The position numbers were made by a program, and so were the translations under genes. Under the pieces are notes generated by a model, which was not told the DNA's origin, ran no database searches, and saw only the letters and a list, made by a program, of their open reading frames with translations. DNA of 64,000 nt, taken from the NCBI RefSeq assembly GCF_002269505.1, contig NZ_NQKQ01000025.1, forward strand, positions 1 through 64,000. Reading direction: 5' to 3'. Positions 24,836 to 33,868 of this stretch are shown here, piece by piece. The stretch is from Pseudomonas fragi. GTDB taxonomy: Bacteria > Pseudomonadota > Gammaproteobacteria > Pseudomonadales > Pseudomonadaceae. Positions within the stretch are counted from its first letter, which is position 1; every line of letters starts with the position of its first letter.

Positions 24836-25081
24836 ATGCACGATCCGTTTGAACAGTCCTTACGTGAAATGCTCAAGGCCGAGCCGTCCAACCGGGACGA
24901 CGATGCGTGCCTGGGCCGCGTGCTGAAAACCGCCAACCGCCAGGTCGGTGCGGGAGATCTTTTCAGCTTGCTGGGCCGCTGGATGCAAGCACTGATGATT
25001 GCTTTGAATAGCGGTTCGGCTCATATTGCGCCCGTTTCGCGGCGCAAATCTGCTGCTCGCCCTGTTGATAAGGCTGATTGA
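24836..25081 (+). CDS. crfX: CrfX
   Basis: An 81-residue small protein, recognised from its place between the CorA-type gene and cmpX. The start at 24836 has GAGAGG 6 bases upstream; a reading from 24797 adds residues without a ribosome-binding site. It has a mildly hydrophobic stretch (about 42-57, LFSLLGRWMQALMIAL) and a basic C-terminus. The molecular function is not known; in Pseudomonas it is co-regulated with cmpX and sigX. Confidence 0.85.
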   Translation: MHDPFEQSLREMLKAEPSNRDDDACLGRVLKTANRQVGAGDLFSLLGRWMQALMIALNSGSAHIAPVSRRKSAARPVDKAD

Positions 25082-25083
25082 AC

Positions 25084-25908
25084 ATGGAATTGAATGTCTG
25101 GACCCAAAGCCTGGTCGCGGCAATGACTGCCTTGTGGACCAAGATTGCCAACTTTATTCCCAACCTCTTCGGCGCGTTGGTTGTGGTACTGCTGGGCTTC
25201 GTGGTTGCCAAACTGCTCGACGCCTTGCTGTCCAAGCTGCTCGCCAAGCTGGGCCTTGATCGCCTGATGGGCGGTACCGGGCTGACCAAGATTCTGGCGC
25301 GGGTGGGCATCCAGGTGCCGATCTCGACCCTGATCGGCAAGATTGTTTACTGGTTTGTGTTGCTGGTATTCCTGGTTTCAGCGGCGCAGTCTCTGGGCCT
25401 GGATCGTGTGTCATCCGCGCTGGATCTGTTGACGGTGTATCTGCCCAAGGTCTTTGGTGCGCTGCTGGTTCTGCTGGCAGGTGTGTTGCTGGCCCAGGTG
25501 CTCAACGGCCTGGTGCGTGGCGCTGCCGAGAGCGTGGGCTTTGATTATGCCGGCGGGCTGGGCAGAGTGACCCAGGGGCTGGTCATCATCATCAGTATCT
25601 CCGTGGCCATCAGCCAGCTTGAGGTCAAAACCGACCTGCTGAACCATGTGATTGTTATTGTGTTGATTACCGTTGGTCTGGCTATTGCTCTGGCAATGGG
25701 GCTGGGCAGCCGGGAAATCGCAGGGCAGATACTGGCCGGGATCTATGTGCGTGAGCTGTATCAGGTTGGCCAGGAAGTGCGGATTGGCGAGGTTGAAGGG
25801 CAGATCGAAGAAATTGGCACGGTTAAAACCACGTTGCTGACCGATGAGGGTGAGCTAGTCTCCATCTCGAACCGGATCTTGCTGGAGCAGCACGTAACCA
25901 GCCGCTAA
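25084..25908 (+). CDS. cmpX: CmpX, mechanosensitive-channel-like membrane protein
   Basis: A 274-residue inner-membrane protein with about five hydrophobic helices (about residues 28-48, 82-102, 118-140, 165-185, 190-205). A soluble tail follows with VRIGEVEGQIEEIGTVKTTLLTDEGELVSISN, the beta domain typical of MscS-like channels. In Pseudomonas CmpX is linked to membrane tension and SigX activity. It begins 2 bp after crfX, with the ATG at 25084 preferred to a TTG at 25078. Confidence 0.9.
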   Translation: MELNVWTQSLVAAMTALWTKIANFIPNLFGALVVVLLGFVVAKLLDALLSKLLAKLGLDRLMGGTGLTKILARVGIQVPISTLIGKIVYWFVLLVFLVSAAQSLGLDRVSSALDLLTVYLPKVFGALLVLLAGVLLAQVLNGLVRGAAESVGFDYAGGLGRVTQGLVIIISISVAISQLEVKTDLLNHVIVIVLITVGLAIALAMGLGSREIAGQILAGIYVRELYQVGQEVRIGEVEGQIEEIGTVKTTLLTDEGELVSISNRILLEQHVTSR

Positions 25909-26000
25909 GGCGGCAAACCCTGCTAATGTACGCCGCCGCAAAAAAGCCATGATTTATCAGGCTGCGGCGGACATTGACCTGACTGTTGGCACAACTCGTT

Positions 26001-26591
26001 TTGAATAAAGCCCAATCGCTATCCATGCGTTATGACCCCCGCGAACTCTCTGATGAGGAGCTGGTGGCGCGCTCGCATGATGAGTTGTTTCACGTGACGC
26101 GAGCTTATGAAGAGCTAATGCGGCGCTATCAACGTACTTTGTTCAACGTTTGTTCAAGGTATTTAGGGAACGATAGGGACGCTGATGATGTCTGTCAGGA
26201 AGTCATGCTAAAAGTGCTGTACGGTTTGAAAAATTTCGAAGGGAAATCGAAATTCAAGACATGGCTATATAGCATCACTTACAACGAATGCATTACACAG
26301 TATCGAAAGGAACGGCGAAAGCGTCGCTTGATGGACGCATTAAGCATTGACCCCCTCGAGGAAGCGTCCGAAGAAAAGGCGCCGAAACCTGAGGAAAAGG
26401 GCGGGCTTGATCGCTGGCTGGTGCATGTAAATCCGATTGATCGCGAGATTCTTGTGCTGCGTTTTGTCGCAGAACTGGAATTTCAGGAAATCGCGGACAT
26501 AATGCATATGGGTTTGAGTGCGACGAAAATGCGTTACAAGCGTGCTCTTGATAAATTGCGTGAGAAATTTGCAGGCATTGCTGAAACTTAG
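26001..26591 (+). CDS. sigX: Extracytoplasmic function sigma factor SigX
   Basis: A roughly 196-residue ECF sigma factor that in Pseudomonas controls oprF, fatty acid synthesis and envelope functions. Region 2 is about 30-105 (GNDRDADDVCQEVMLKVLYGL, FKTWLYSITYNECI) and region 4 about 135-190 (EFQEIADIMHMGLSATKMRYKRAL). An acidic-basic linker joins them (EEASEEKAPKPEEKGG). Start uncertain: a TTG at 26001 gives the N-terminus MNKAQSLSMRYDP that I associate with SigX, but no strong ribosome-binding site precedes it; TTG at 25986 and ATG at 26025 are alternatives. No anti-sigma gene is adjacent, as usual for SigX. Confidence 0.93.
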   Translation: MNKAQSLSMRYDPRELSDEELVARSHDELFHVTRAYEELMRRYQRTLFNVCSRYLGNDRDADDVCQEVMLKVLYGLKNFEGKSKFKTWLYSITYNECITQYRKERRKRRLMDALSIDPLEEASEEKAPKPEEKGGLDRWLVHVNPIDREILVLRFVAELEFQEIADIMHMGLSATKMRYKRALDKLREKFAGIAET

Positions 26592-26616
26592 TTCAGCGCA
26601 AATGGCTCTACGTCTA

Positions 26617-26638
26617 GGCAAGGTCTGATAGACTTGCC
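26617..26638. promoter_or_regulatory. Hairpin between sigX and oprF
   Basis: GGCAAG (26617-26622) and CTTGCC (26633-26638) form an inverted repeat. No T-run follows, so it may reduce rather than stop sigX read-through into oprF. A second, GTCCC...GGGAC, lies at 26647-26665. A likely -10 (TACAAT, 26671-26676) for oprF follows. Confidence 0.4.
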
Positions 26639-26697
26639 GCCGAGTTGTCCCCCGGTATGTGGGACTGCTTTACAATCACCAGATGGGGATTTAACGG

Positions 26698-27672
26698 ATG
26701 AAACTGAAAAACACCTTGGGCATTGCCATTGGTTCCTTTGTAGCCGCAACTTCGTTCGGTGCCCTGGCACAAGGCCAAGGCGCGGTCGAGGGTGAACTGT
26801 TCTACAAAAAACAGTACAACGACAGCGTCAAGCACGTAGAAGACGGTTACAACCCAGGCGCATCGATCGGTTACTTCCTGACCGACGACGTTTCGTTGAA
26901 CCTGACCTACGACACTACCAACCACACCCGTTCGAATGACGGCACTGGCCACCAGAAAATCAAAGGCGACAACTTTGGTCTGAACGCTCAGTACCACTTC
27001 GGCACCGTAGGCGACGCTCTGCGTCCATACGTTTCCGGTGGTGTTGCTCACAAGAGCATGACCAACGTTGAGGCTGACGGCCACAGCGGTCGCGACAAGT
27101 CGACTTTCCTGACTGCAGGCGCTGGTGTTAAGTGGTACATCACTGACAACCTGTTCGCCCGTGCTGGCGTTGAAGCTGACTACAAACTGGACAACGGCAA
27201 GTGGGACTACGCTCCTACCGTTGGTCTGGGTGTGAACTTCGGCGGTAACGGCGGTAAAGTCGCTCCTGCTCCAGTTCCAGCTCCAGCACCAGTTGAAGCA
27301 GAACCAGAAGCTCCGATCGCTGAAGTTGTTCGCGTTGAACTTGACGTGAAATTCGACTTCGACAAGTCGGTTGTTAAATCGCAGTACATGCCTGACATCA
27401 ACAACGTTGCTGATTTCATGAAGCAGTACCCTGCGACCACTACCACTGTTGCTGGTTACACTGACAGCATCGGTCCAGACGCCTACAACCAGAAACTGTC
27501 GCAGCGTCGTGCTGACGCTGTTCGTGCAGCCCTGGTTAACCAAGGTGTTGCAGCCAACCGTGTAGACGCAGTTGGCCACGGCGAAGCCAACCCAGTTGCA
27601 AGCAACGCAACTGAAGAAGGCCGTGCTCTGAACCGTCGCGTAGAAGCTACCGTTCAAGCAGAAGCTAAGTAA
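26698..27672 (+). CDS. oprF: Major outer-membrane porin OprF
   Basis: A 324-residue OmpA-family porin. It has a 24-residue signal peptide (ending GALA), an N-terminal eight-stranded barrel (about 25-185) and a Pro/Ala linker (about 189-206). The C-terminal OmpA-like peptidoglycan-binding domain (about 215-320) has TTTVAGYTDSIGPDAYNQKLSQ. I see no cysteines, unlike the PAO1 protein. Codon use is notably biased to few codons, as for highly expressed genes. It directly follows sigX and ends at a strong terminator. Confidence 0.98.
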   Translation: MKLKNTLGIAIGSFVAATSFGALAQGQGAVEGELFYKKQYNDSVKHVEDGYNPGASIGYFLTDDVSLNLTYDTTNHTRSNDGTGHQKIKGDNFGLNAQYHFGTVGDALRPYVSGGVAHKSMTNVEADGHSGRDKSTFLTAGAGVKWYITDNLFARAGVEADYKLDNGKWDYAPTVGLGVNFGGNGGKVAPAPVPAPAPVEAEPEAPIAEVVRVELDVKFDFDKSVVKSQYMPDINNVADFMKQYPATTTTVAGYTDSIGPDAYNQKLSQRRADAVRAALVNQGVAANRVDAVGHGEANPVASNATEEGRALNRRVEATVQAEAK

Positions 27673-27690
27673 TTTTTAGCTAGGCTGTTC

Positions 27691-27723
27691 AGAAAAACCC
27701 GGCTCCGGCCGGGTTTTTCTTTG
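27691..27723 (+). terminator. Intrinsic terminator of oprF
   Basis: AGAAAAACCCGG-CTCC-CCGGGTTTTTCT is a strong GC stem with flanking A and T runs, about 20 bp after the oprF stop. Confidence 0.9.
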
Positions 27724-27793
27724 CCTGTGATTTAGCGAAGCGCGCAGCTATAATCGCGCTCTCTTCAAGCAACCCTTTGAGTTCAATCAGCCC

Positions 27794-28819
27794 ATGTATA
27801 ACCTGGCCCGCCAGTTGCTCTTCAAACTCTCCCCTGAAACCTCTCACGACCTGTCCCTGGACTTGATCGGCGCAGGTGGCCGTCTCGGGCTTAATGGTTT
27901 GTTGTGCAAGGCGCCGGCAAGGCTGCCAGTGACGGTGATGGGGCTGGATTTTCCGAACCCGGTCGGCCTGGCCGCAGGTCTGGACAAAAATGGTGCGGCC
28001 ATTGATGGCTTTGCACAGCTGGGTTTTGGCTTCGTTGAGATAGGCACCGTGACGCCGCGTCCTCAGCCGGGCAATCCCAAACCACGTATTTTCCGACTGC
28101 CTGAAGCACAAGCGATCATCAACCGCATGGGGTTCAACAACCTTGGCGTTGATCATCTGCTTACGCGGGTTCAGGCAGCCAGGTACAGCGGTATCCTGGG
28201 TATCAACATCGGCAAGAACTTCGACACGCCGGTTGAGCGTGCGGTCGATGATTACCTGATCTGCCTGGACAAGGTGTATGAGCACGCCAGCTACGTGACT
28301 GTAAACGTCAGCTCGCCTAACACCCCGGGTTTGCGCAGCCTTCAATTCGGTGATTCGCTTAAGCAATTGCTCGAAGCCCTGCAACTGCGTCAGAACGAAC
28401 TGACTCAGCGCCACGGTAAGCGCGTACCGCTGGCGATCAAGATCGCCCCTGACATGACAGATGAAGAAACCGTGCTCGTGGCTCAGGCGCTGCTTGAGAC
28501 GGGTATGGACGCGGTTATCGCCACCAACACCACCCTCAGTCGTGTAGGCGTTGAAGGTATGGAGCATGGCGACGAGGCGGGTGGCTTGTCCGGTGCTCCG
28601 GTACGCGAGAAAAGCACCCACACCGTCAAGGTGCTGGCTGGCGAGTTGGCGGGCCGCATGCCGATCATCGCTGCAGGCGGGATTACCGAGGGCAAGCACG
28701 CTGCTGAGAAAATCGCTGCGGGCGCCAGCCTGGTGCAAATCTACTCGGGTTTTATCTACAAGGGCCCGGCCTTGATTCGTGAGTCGGTTGACGCCATTTC
28801 TGCTTTGGCGCGCACCTGA
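27794..28819 (+). CDS. pyrD: Quinone-dependent dihydroorotate dehydrogenase
   Basis: A 341-residue class 2 enzyme oxidising dihydroorotate to orotate at the membrane, passing electrons to ubiquinone. The amphipathic N-terminus (MYNLARQLLFKLSPETSHD) marks class 2. Further signatures are NPVGLAAGLDKNG, the catalytic-serine loop VNVSSPNTPGLRSLQ, and the FMN-phosphate site IIAAGGITEGKHA with LVQIYSGFIYKGP. Oxidoreductase length is normal. In PAO1 pyrD and rmf are likewise neighbours. Confidence 0.97.
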   Translation: MYNLARQLLFKLSPETSHDLSLDLIGAGGRLGLNGLLCKAPARLPVTVMGLDFPNPVGLAAGLDKNGAAIDGFAQLGFGFVEIGTVTPRPQPGNPKPRIFRLPEAQAIINRMGFNNLGVDHLLTRVQAARYSGILGINIGKNFDTPVERAVDDYLICLDKVYEHASYVTVNVSSPNTPGLRSLQFGDSLKQLLEALQLRQNELTQRHGKRVPLAIKIAPDMTDEETVLVAQALLETGMDAVIATNTTLSRVGVEGMEHGDEAGGLSGAPVREKSTHTVKVLAGELAGRMPIIAAGGITEGKHAAEKIAAGASLVQIYSGFIYKGPALIRESVDAISALART

Positions 28820-28844
28820 GTCGCGGCGAAAACCCGCAGGCAAT

Positions 28845-28868
28845 AAAAAGGGCTCCATTAAGGAGCCC
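28845..28868 (-). terminator. Intrinsic terminator for rmf
   Basis: GGGCTCC-ATTAA-GGAGCCC has its T-run on the leftward strand (TTTTTATT), so it serves rmf, whose stop is about 80 bp away. No clear rightward T-run is seen for pyrD. Confidence 0.75.
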
Positions 28869-28948
28869 CTGGGCCTGAGCCCGCCGCCTGGATAGGACGG
28901 CAAGGTTGAGTCGGTACAGCTTCGAGGTGATGTCGGATTTGCCCAGAG

Positions 28949-29164
28949 TTAGCCGACGGCGTGAAGTTCGTTGAGTCTGTGGATGCCCGCAGTGCCTGTC
29001 ATACCGTCCCAGTTGTCGCCGCGTCCTTCGCGCCAGCCGTTAATCCAGGCTTGGCGTACCGACGGTAGAGTAAAAGGGCAAAGCTCGCGGGATTTTCCGT
29101 TAACACCGTATTGATATCCGCGTAGGAACGCTTTTTCCAACGGATCACGCTTAAGTCTTCTCAT
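28949..29164 (-). CDS. rmf: Ribosome modulation factor
   Basis: A 71-residue basic protein of the RMF family, which joins 70S ribosomes into inactive 100S dimers in stationary phase. The N-terminal stretch MRRLKRDPLEKAFLRGYQYG and the centre CPFTLPSVRQAWINGWREGR are the family core. GAGGGC lies 8-10 bases before the ATG. It is transcribed leftward, convergent with pyrD, and ends in its own terminator. Confidence 0.96.
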   Translation of the reverse strand: MRRLKRDPLEKAFLRGYQYGVNGKSRELCPFTLPSVRQAWINGWREGRGDNWDGMTGTAGIHRLNELHAVG

Positions 29165-29705
29165 AGGGTATTGCCCTCACTTGTTGACTGTTTTATTTAG
29201 CGTCGACCTTCCTGAGGTCGGGGCAGAGTGTTCTGCCGTTGGTGTGCTCGCTGCCGGCGTGGCGAGCATTTTGTTATGGCCTGTGCGGCCGTAACCTGAG
29301 TTGAGTTCTAACCAATGCGCCAAGGCGTGTGAATGATCGTTTTGTCATAAGGACGTAACGATAATGGTGTTAAGGCCATAAGTAAGGTCGCTTTTTGGCT
29401 CATGAATACGACCAAAGCCTGATAGGCCGAGTGTTTGCAAAGAGGATGCGTTTCATTCCTCGTCGCGAATACCCGTCTGTTTTGCTGGGGGACTATTCGA
29501 CGAAGGGTCTGTATATGACCTGTTGTTTCCAGATGAATGACCTGCCCAGGCGTCTAAACTCTCCATGCCTCAGGGCATGAGTGATCGCCTCGGTGGAACG
29601 GCACAGTTTCGTGCCACGCGAGCGCTCTTCAAGAAAAGCGCTTGATTGAAAACGGAGCGGGCGATGCGTCGCCTTCTCGCTGATAGCTAATAGCCCAGGA
29701 ATCCC
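29165..29705. other. Long intergenic region between divergent rmf and rlmL
   Basis: About 540 bp with no gene I can support. It should hold the promoters of rmf (leftward) and rlmL (rightward). Visible structure: the inverted repeat CGACCT-TCCTG-AGGTCG (29204-29220) in the rmf leader, and GCTCGC...GCGAGC (about 29247-29268). A 61-codon reading frame (29395-29580) has no ribosome-binding site or recognisable features. The space is larger than typical here, so a long leader or small RNA is possible but not shown. Confidence 0.4.
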
Positions 29706-31976
29706 ATGTCGGATCGTTACGAACTCTTCCTTACCTGCCCCAAAGGCCTTGAAGGCCTGCTTCTCGAAGAGGCCACCGGCCTTGGTCTTGAGGAAGCCCG
29801 CGAGCACACCTCGGCCATTCGTGGCATGGCAACCATGGAGACGGCCTACCGCCTGTGCCTGTGGTCGCGCCTCGCCAACCGGGTGTTGCTGGTACTCAAG
29901 CGCTTCCCGATGAAGGACGCTGAAGACCTGTATCACGGTGTGCTGGATGTTGAGTGGCAGGACCATATGGTCCCGGATGGCACCCTGGCCGTTGAATTCA
30001 GCGGTCACGGTTCGGGTATCGACAACACCCACTTTGGTGCGTTGAAGGTAAAGGACGCCATTGTCGACAAACTGCGCACGCCGAGCGGTGAGCGCCCTTC
30101 GATCGACAAGATCAGCCCCGACATGCGCATTCACCTGCGTCTGGACCGTGGCGAAGCCATTCTGTCGCTGGATCTGTCGGGCAGCAGCCTGCACCAGCGT
30201 GGCTACCGTCTGCAGCAGGGTGCAGCCCCGCTGAAGGAAAACCTCGCGGCAGCCATCCTGATTCGTGCGGGCTGGCCACGTATGGCCGCCGAAGGCGCTG
30301 CCCTGGCTGACCCGATGTGCGGTGTGGGTACGTTCCTTGTCGAAGGTGCGATGATCGCCGCCGATATGGCGCCGAACCTCAATCGTATCCATTGGGGCTT
30401 CGATGCCTGGCTCGGTCACATTCCGGCCATCTGGAAAAAACTTCACGACGAAGCCACCGAGCGTGCCGAGATCGGCATGGCCAAGCCACCGCTGTGGATT
30501 CGCGGCTATGAAGCCGATCCGCGCCTGATCCAGCCAGCGCGCAACAACATCGAGCGTGCGGGCCTGAGCCACTGGATCAAGATCTACCAGGGCGAAGTGG
30601 CGACCTTCGAGCCGCGTCCGGACCAGAACCAGAAAGGCCTGGTGATCTGCAACCCGCCGTACGGCGAGCGTCTGGGTGATGAGGCGAGCCTGCTCTACCT
30701 CTACCAGAACCTCGGCGAGCGTCTGCGTCAGGCCTGTCTGAACTGGGAGGCCGCGGTGTTTACCGGTGCTCCGGATCTGGGCAAGCGCATGGGTATCCGC
30801 AGCCACAAGCAGTATTCGTTCTGGAACGGCGCCTTGCCGTGCAAGCTGTTGTTGATCAAGGTGGTGCCGGATCAGTTCGTTACCGGCGAGCGCCGTACCC
30901 CCGAGCAGCGTCAGGCTGAGCGCGAGCAGGCCGAGTCCGATCTGCCTTCCAACATCGAAGCGCCGACCAAGTACGAGAAGTTCAACAAGAACGGTAACCC
31001 GATCAAACCGGCCCCCGTGGTGATCGAGCAGCCGCGCTTGAGCGAAGGCGGGCAGATGTTTGCCAACCGTCTGCAAAAGAACGTCAAAGCGCTGAGCAAG
31101 TGGGTCAAGCGCGAAGGCATCGATTGTTATCGTGTCTACGACGCCGACATGCCTGAGTACTCGATGGCGATCGACCTGTATCACGACTGGGTTCACGTCC
31201 AGGAGTACGCAGCACCCAAATCCATCGATCCGGTAAAAGCTTCGGAGCGTATGTTCGATGCACTGGCGGCCATTCCGCAGGCGCTGAACATCGACAAGAG
31301 CCGGGTAATCGTCAAGCGCCGTGAGCGTCAGAGCGGCACCAAGCAGTACGAGCGTCAAAGTGCCCAGGGCAAGTTTACCGAGGTTAACGAAGGTGGCGTG
31401 AAGCTGCTGGTCAACCTTACCGACTACCTGGACACCGGTCTGTTCCTGGATCACCGCCCAATGCGCATGCGCATCCAGAAAGAGGCCGCTGGCAAGCGCT
31501 TCCTCAATCTGTACTGCTACACCGCAACGGCCAGCGTCCATGCGGCCAAGGGCGGTGCGCGCAGCACCACCAGCGTTGACCTGTCGAAAACCTATCTGGA
31601 CTGGGCGCGGCGCAACCTGTCCCTGAACGGTTTTTCTGACAAGAACCGTCTGGAGCAGAGCGATGTGATGGTGTGGCTGGATACCTGTCGCGAAGAATAC
31701 GACCTGATCTTTATCGATCCGCCGACTTTCTCCAACTCCAAGCGCATGGAAGGCATCTTCGATGTGCAGCGCGATCACGTGCATTTGCTGGATCTGGCCA
31801 TGGCCCGTCTGGCGCCGGGTGGCGTGCTGTACTTCTCGAACAACTTCCGCAAGTTCATTCTGGATGAGCATCTGGAAGCGCGTTATTCGGTCGAAGAAAT
31901 CACCGCCAGCACCATCGACCCGGACTTTGCCCGCAACAGCAAAATCCACCGTGCGTGGAAAATCATGGCCCGGTAA
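29706..31976 (+). CDS. rlmL: Bifunctional 23S rRNA methyltransferase RlmKL
   Basis: A 756-residue fusion enzyme that methylates 23S rRNA at m2G2445 (N-terminal half, RlmL) and m7G2069 (C-terminal half, RlmK). A THUMP domain (about 45-155) leads. The first methyltransferase has the catalytic NPPYGERLG at 316-324, and the second has an SAM-binding stretch and DPPTFSNSK from residue 671. An insertion-rich linker (about 400-455) with charged residues joins them. Length is slightly above the E. coli protein. Confidence 0.96.
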   Translation: MSDRYELFLTCPKGLEGLLLEEATGLGLEEAREHTSAIRGMATMETAYRLCLWSRLANRVLLVLKRFPMKDAEDLYHGVLDVEWQDHMVPDGTLAVEFSGHGSGIDNTHFGALKVKDAIVDKLRTPSGERPSIDKISPDMRIHLRLDRGEAILSLDLSGSSLHQRGYRLQQGAAPLKENLAAAILIRAGWPRMAAEGAALADPMCGVGTFLVEGAMIAADMAPNLNRIHWGFDAWLGHIPAIWKKLHDEATERAEIGMAKPPLWIRGYEADPRLIQPARNNIERAGLSHWIKIYQGEVATFEPRPDQNQKGLVICNPPYGERLGDEASLLYLYQNLGERLRQACLNWEAAVFTGAPDLGKRMGIRSHKQYSFWNGALPCKLLLIKVVPDQFVTGERRTPEQRQAEREQAESDLPSNIEAPTKYEKFNKNGNPIKPAPVVIEQPRLSEGGQMFANRLQKNVKALSKWVKREGIDCYRVYDADMPEYSMAIDLYHDWVHVQEYAAPKSIDPVKASERMFDALAAIPQALNIDKSRVIVKRRERQSGTKQYERQSAQGKFTEVNEGGVKLLVNLTDYLDTGLFLDHRPMRMRIQKEAAGKRFLNLYCYTATASVHAAKGGARSTTSVDLSKTYLDWARRNLSLNGFSDKNRLEQSDVMVWLDTCREEYDLIFIDPPTFSNSKRMEGIFDVQRDHVHLLDLAMARLAPGGVLYFSNNFRKFILDEHLEARYSVEEITASTIDPDFARNSKIHRAWKIMAR

Positions 31977-31993
31977 AGGTTGATGCTGGAGTG

Positions 31994-32078
31994 GTGGGAG
32001 CGGGCTTGCTCGCGATGGTGTCGCCGCGGTTTACCTAAATAACCGTGTCGCCTGCATCGCGAGCAAGCCCGCTCCCAC
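31994..32078. repeat. Paired REP element after rlmL
   Basis: GTGGGAGCGGGCTTGCTCGCG and its complement CGCGAGCAAGCCCGCTCCCAC face each other. Between them lies a less conserved inner part, as at 11564-11648. Confidence 0.85.
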
Positions 32079-32112
32079 AGAGTCGAGCTGTTCTCAAGAC
32101 AGTTGCTCCCAT

Positions 32113-32152
32113 AAAAAAACGCCCCTGATCGTAAGATCAGGGGCGTTTTTTA
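32113..32152. terminator. Bidirectional terminator between rlmL and dacB
   Basis: AAAAAAACGCCCCTGATC-GTAA-GATCAGGGGCGTTTTTTA is a perfect long stem with A- and T-runs, serving both convergent genes. Confidence 0.92.
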
Positions 32153-32168
32153 TTGCCTGGCAAATGCC

Positions 32169-33635
32169 CTACTGAGCGATGGATACCGCACTGTTAGGAA
32201 TTTGCGGCTGGCGATACAGGTCGAGCAGCACCTGATCGAGAATTGCCGAGGCGCCCCACGGGCGTGGATCGTTGAGGATGGCGACCACTGCCCAGGTATT
32301 GCCGTTGATGTCACGACTAAAGCCGGAAATAGCCCGTACGGTGTTCAGCGTGCCGGTCTTGATATGTGCCTGGCCGTTCATGGCCGTGGTTTTCAGGCGT
32401 TTGCGCATGGTGCCGTCTTTACCGGCAATGGGCATGGAACTGATGAATTCTGCAGCGTAGGGGCTTTTCCAGGCAGCCTGGAGCATTTGCGCCATTTCAC
32501 GTGCGCTAACGCGCTCTGCACGGGACAGGCCGGAACCGTTTTCCATGACCAGGTGCGGCGCAGTGATGCCTTTTTTCGCCAGCCACTGGCGCACTACGCG
32601 CTGTGCGGCCTTGGCGTCGTCACCGTCGGCGTCGTTGCGGAACTGCGCGCCCAGGCTCAGGAACAACTGCTGGGCCATGGTGTTGTTACTGTACTTGTTG
32701 ATGTCGCGAATGATCTCGGCCAGGTCTGGCGAGAAGGAGCGGGCCAGCAACTTGGCGCCTTTTGGCACGCTGGCCTGGCGGTCTTGGCCCTGGATGCTGC
32801 CGCCCAGTTCTTTCCAGATGGCGCGTACGGCGCCAGCGGTGTAGGTCGCGTGATCAAGCAGGGACAGATAAGTCTGCGAGTTGCAGCCGTCAGCCAGTTG
32901 CCCGCTGACGGTGACAATCACAGTGCCGTCAGCTTGTGTGACCGGGTTATAGCGCACATCGCCGGTGCATTGTTTGGCGTTGACGGCTTTGACCTGGTTA
33001 TCGATCTTGATGCTGGCAATCGGTGGTTCAACCGAGATCAGGACTTTTCCGCCATCGTTGCGCGCCACGAAACGCAGGGCCTTGAGGTTGACCATCAGCG
33101 AGTCGGGCTTGACCAGGAACGGCTTGTTCTTGTCATTGCCGTCATCGTTGAACACCGGCAGTTGCGGCTGATTGAAGAAGTTGCGATCGAGCACCAGGTC
33201 GCCGGTGATCTGCTGCACGCCATTGGCGCGCAGGTCGCGCATCAACAGCCAGAGCTTTTCCATATTGAGCTTGGGGTCGCCGCCGCCCTTGAGGTACAGG
33301 TTGCCTTGCAGAATGCCGTTGTTGAGCGTGCCGTCAGTGTAGAACTCGGTTTTCCACTGATGGGTCGGGCCGAGCATTTCCAGGGCCGCATAGGTGGTCA
33401 CCAGTTTCATGGTAGAGGCCGGGTTCATAGACACATCGGCGTTGTAAACGGTTGGAATGCCGGGGCCGCTGAGTGGCAGCAGAACCAGCGACAGGGCGTC
33501 GTCGCCCAGCTTGTTGGTTTTGAGCGCTTGCTGAACTTTTGGTGTGAGGGTGGTATTGACGGGGGCGGCGTTGGCGCCGAAGGCCAGTGGCAGAAAAAAG
33601 CTGGCGAGAAGCAGTGGCCGTAAAGATTTGATCAT
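32169..33635 (-). CDS. dacB: D-alanyl-D-alanine carboxypeptidase/endopeptidase (PBP4 family)
   Basis: A 488-residue penicillin-binding protein of class C type 4 that trims or cleaves peptidoglycan peptide cross-links in the periplasm. The signal peptide MIKSLRPLLLASFFLPLAFG (then ANA) fixes the start at 33635 rather than 33800. The three active-site motifs are visible: STMK (Ser74-Lys77), SNN (Ser316-Asn318) and KTG (Lys426-Gly428). The large insertion between the first and second motifs is typical of PBP4. Confidence 0.95.
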   Translation of the reverse strand: MIKSLRPLLLASFFLPLAFGANAAPVNTTLTPKVQQALKTNKLGDDALSLVLLPLSGPGIPTVYNADVSMNPASTMKLVTTYAALEMLGPTHQWKTEFYTDGTLNNGILQGNLYLKGGGDPKLNMEKLWLLMRDLRANGVQQITGDLVLDRNFFNQPQLPVFNDDGNDKNKPFLVKPDSLMVNLKALRFVARNDGGKVLISVEPPIASIKIDNQVKAVNAKQCTGDVRYNPVTQADGTVIVTVSGQLADGCNSQTYLSLLDHATYTAGAVRAIWKELGGSIQGQDRQASVPKGAKLLARSFSPDLAEIIRDINKYSNNTMAQQLFLSLGAQFRNDADGDDAKAAQRVVRQWLAKKGITAPHLVMENGSGLSRAERVSAREMAQMLQAAWKSPYAAEFISSMPIAGKDGTMRKRLKTTAMNGQAHIKTGTLNTVRAISGFSRDINGNTWAVVAILNDPRPWGASAILDQVLLDLYRQPQIPNSAVSIAQ

Positions 33636-33868
33636 ATGAAGTAAAACCCTGCAGGCGAGGGGAAAAAATACGAGGGCATGATGAAAAGTTCCCTCAATGG
33701 TCATAAACGTGTTGGCATTATGCCCCAAGGTTGTCGGGGTTGTGCATCCACCTGTTACAGGGTTTGGTGGATAAAGTATAGAAAACGATGAACCGTTCAC
33801 ACGGAACCGGGCGCCGGGCGGCCGAAGCTGCTAAAGTGCCGCCCGTTATTACTTAAGAGGATTGTTCA

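Noticed and set aside
29395..29580. 61-codon frame upstream of rlmL
   Set aside because: No ribosome-binding site, no recognised family and odd composition; left within the intergenic description.
29493..31949. 818-codon frame opposite rlmL
   Set aside because: It runs antisense across a clearly recognised gene, has no family features, and is the kind of long shadow frame expected in GC-rich DNA.
33636..33800. N-terminal extension of the PBP4 gene
   Set aside because: A clean signal peptide begins at 33635, and any upstream extension would bury it.
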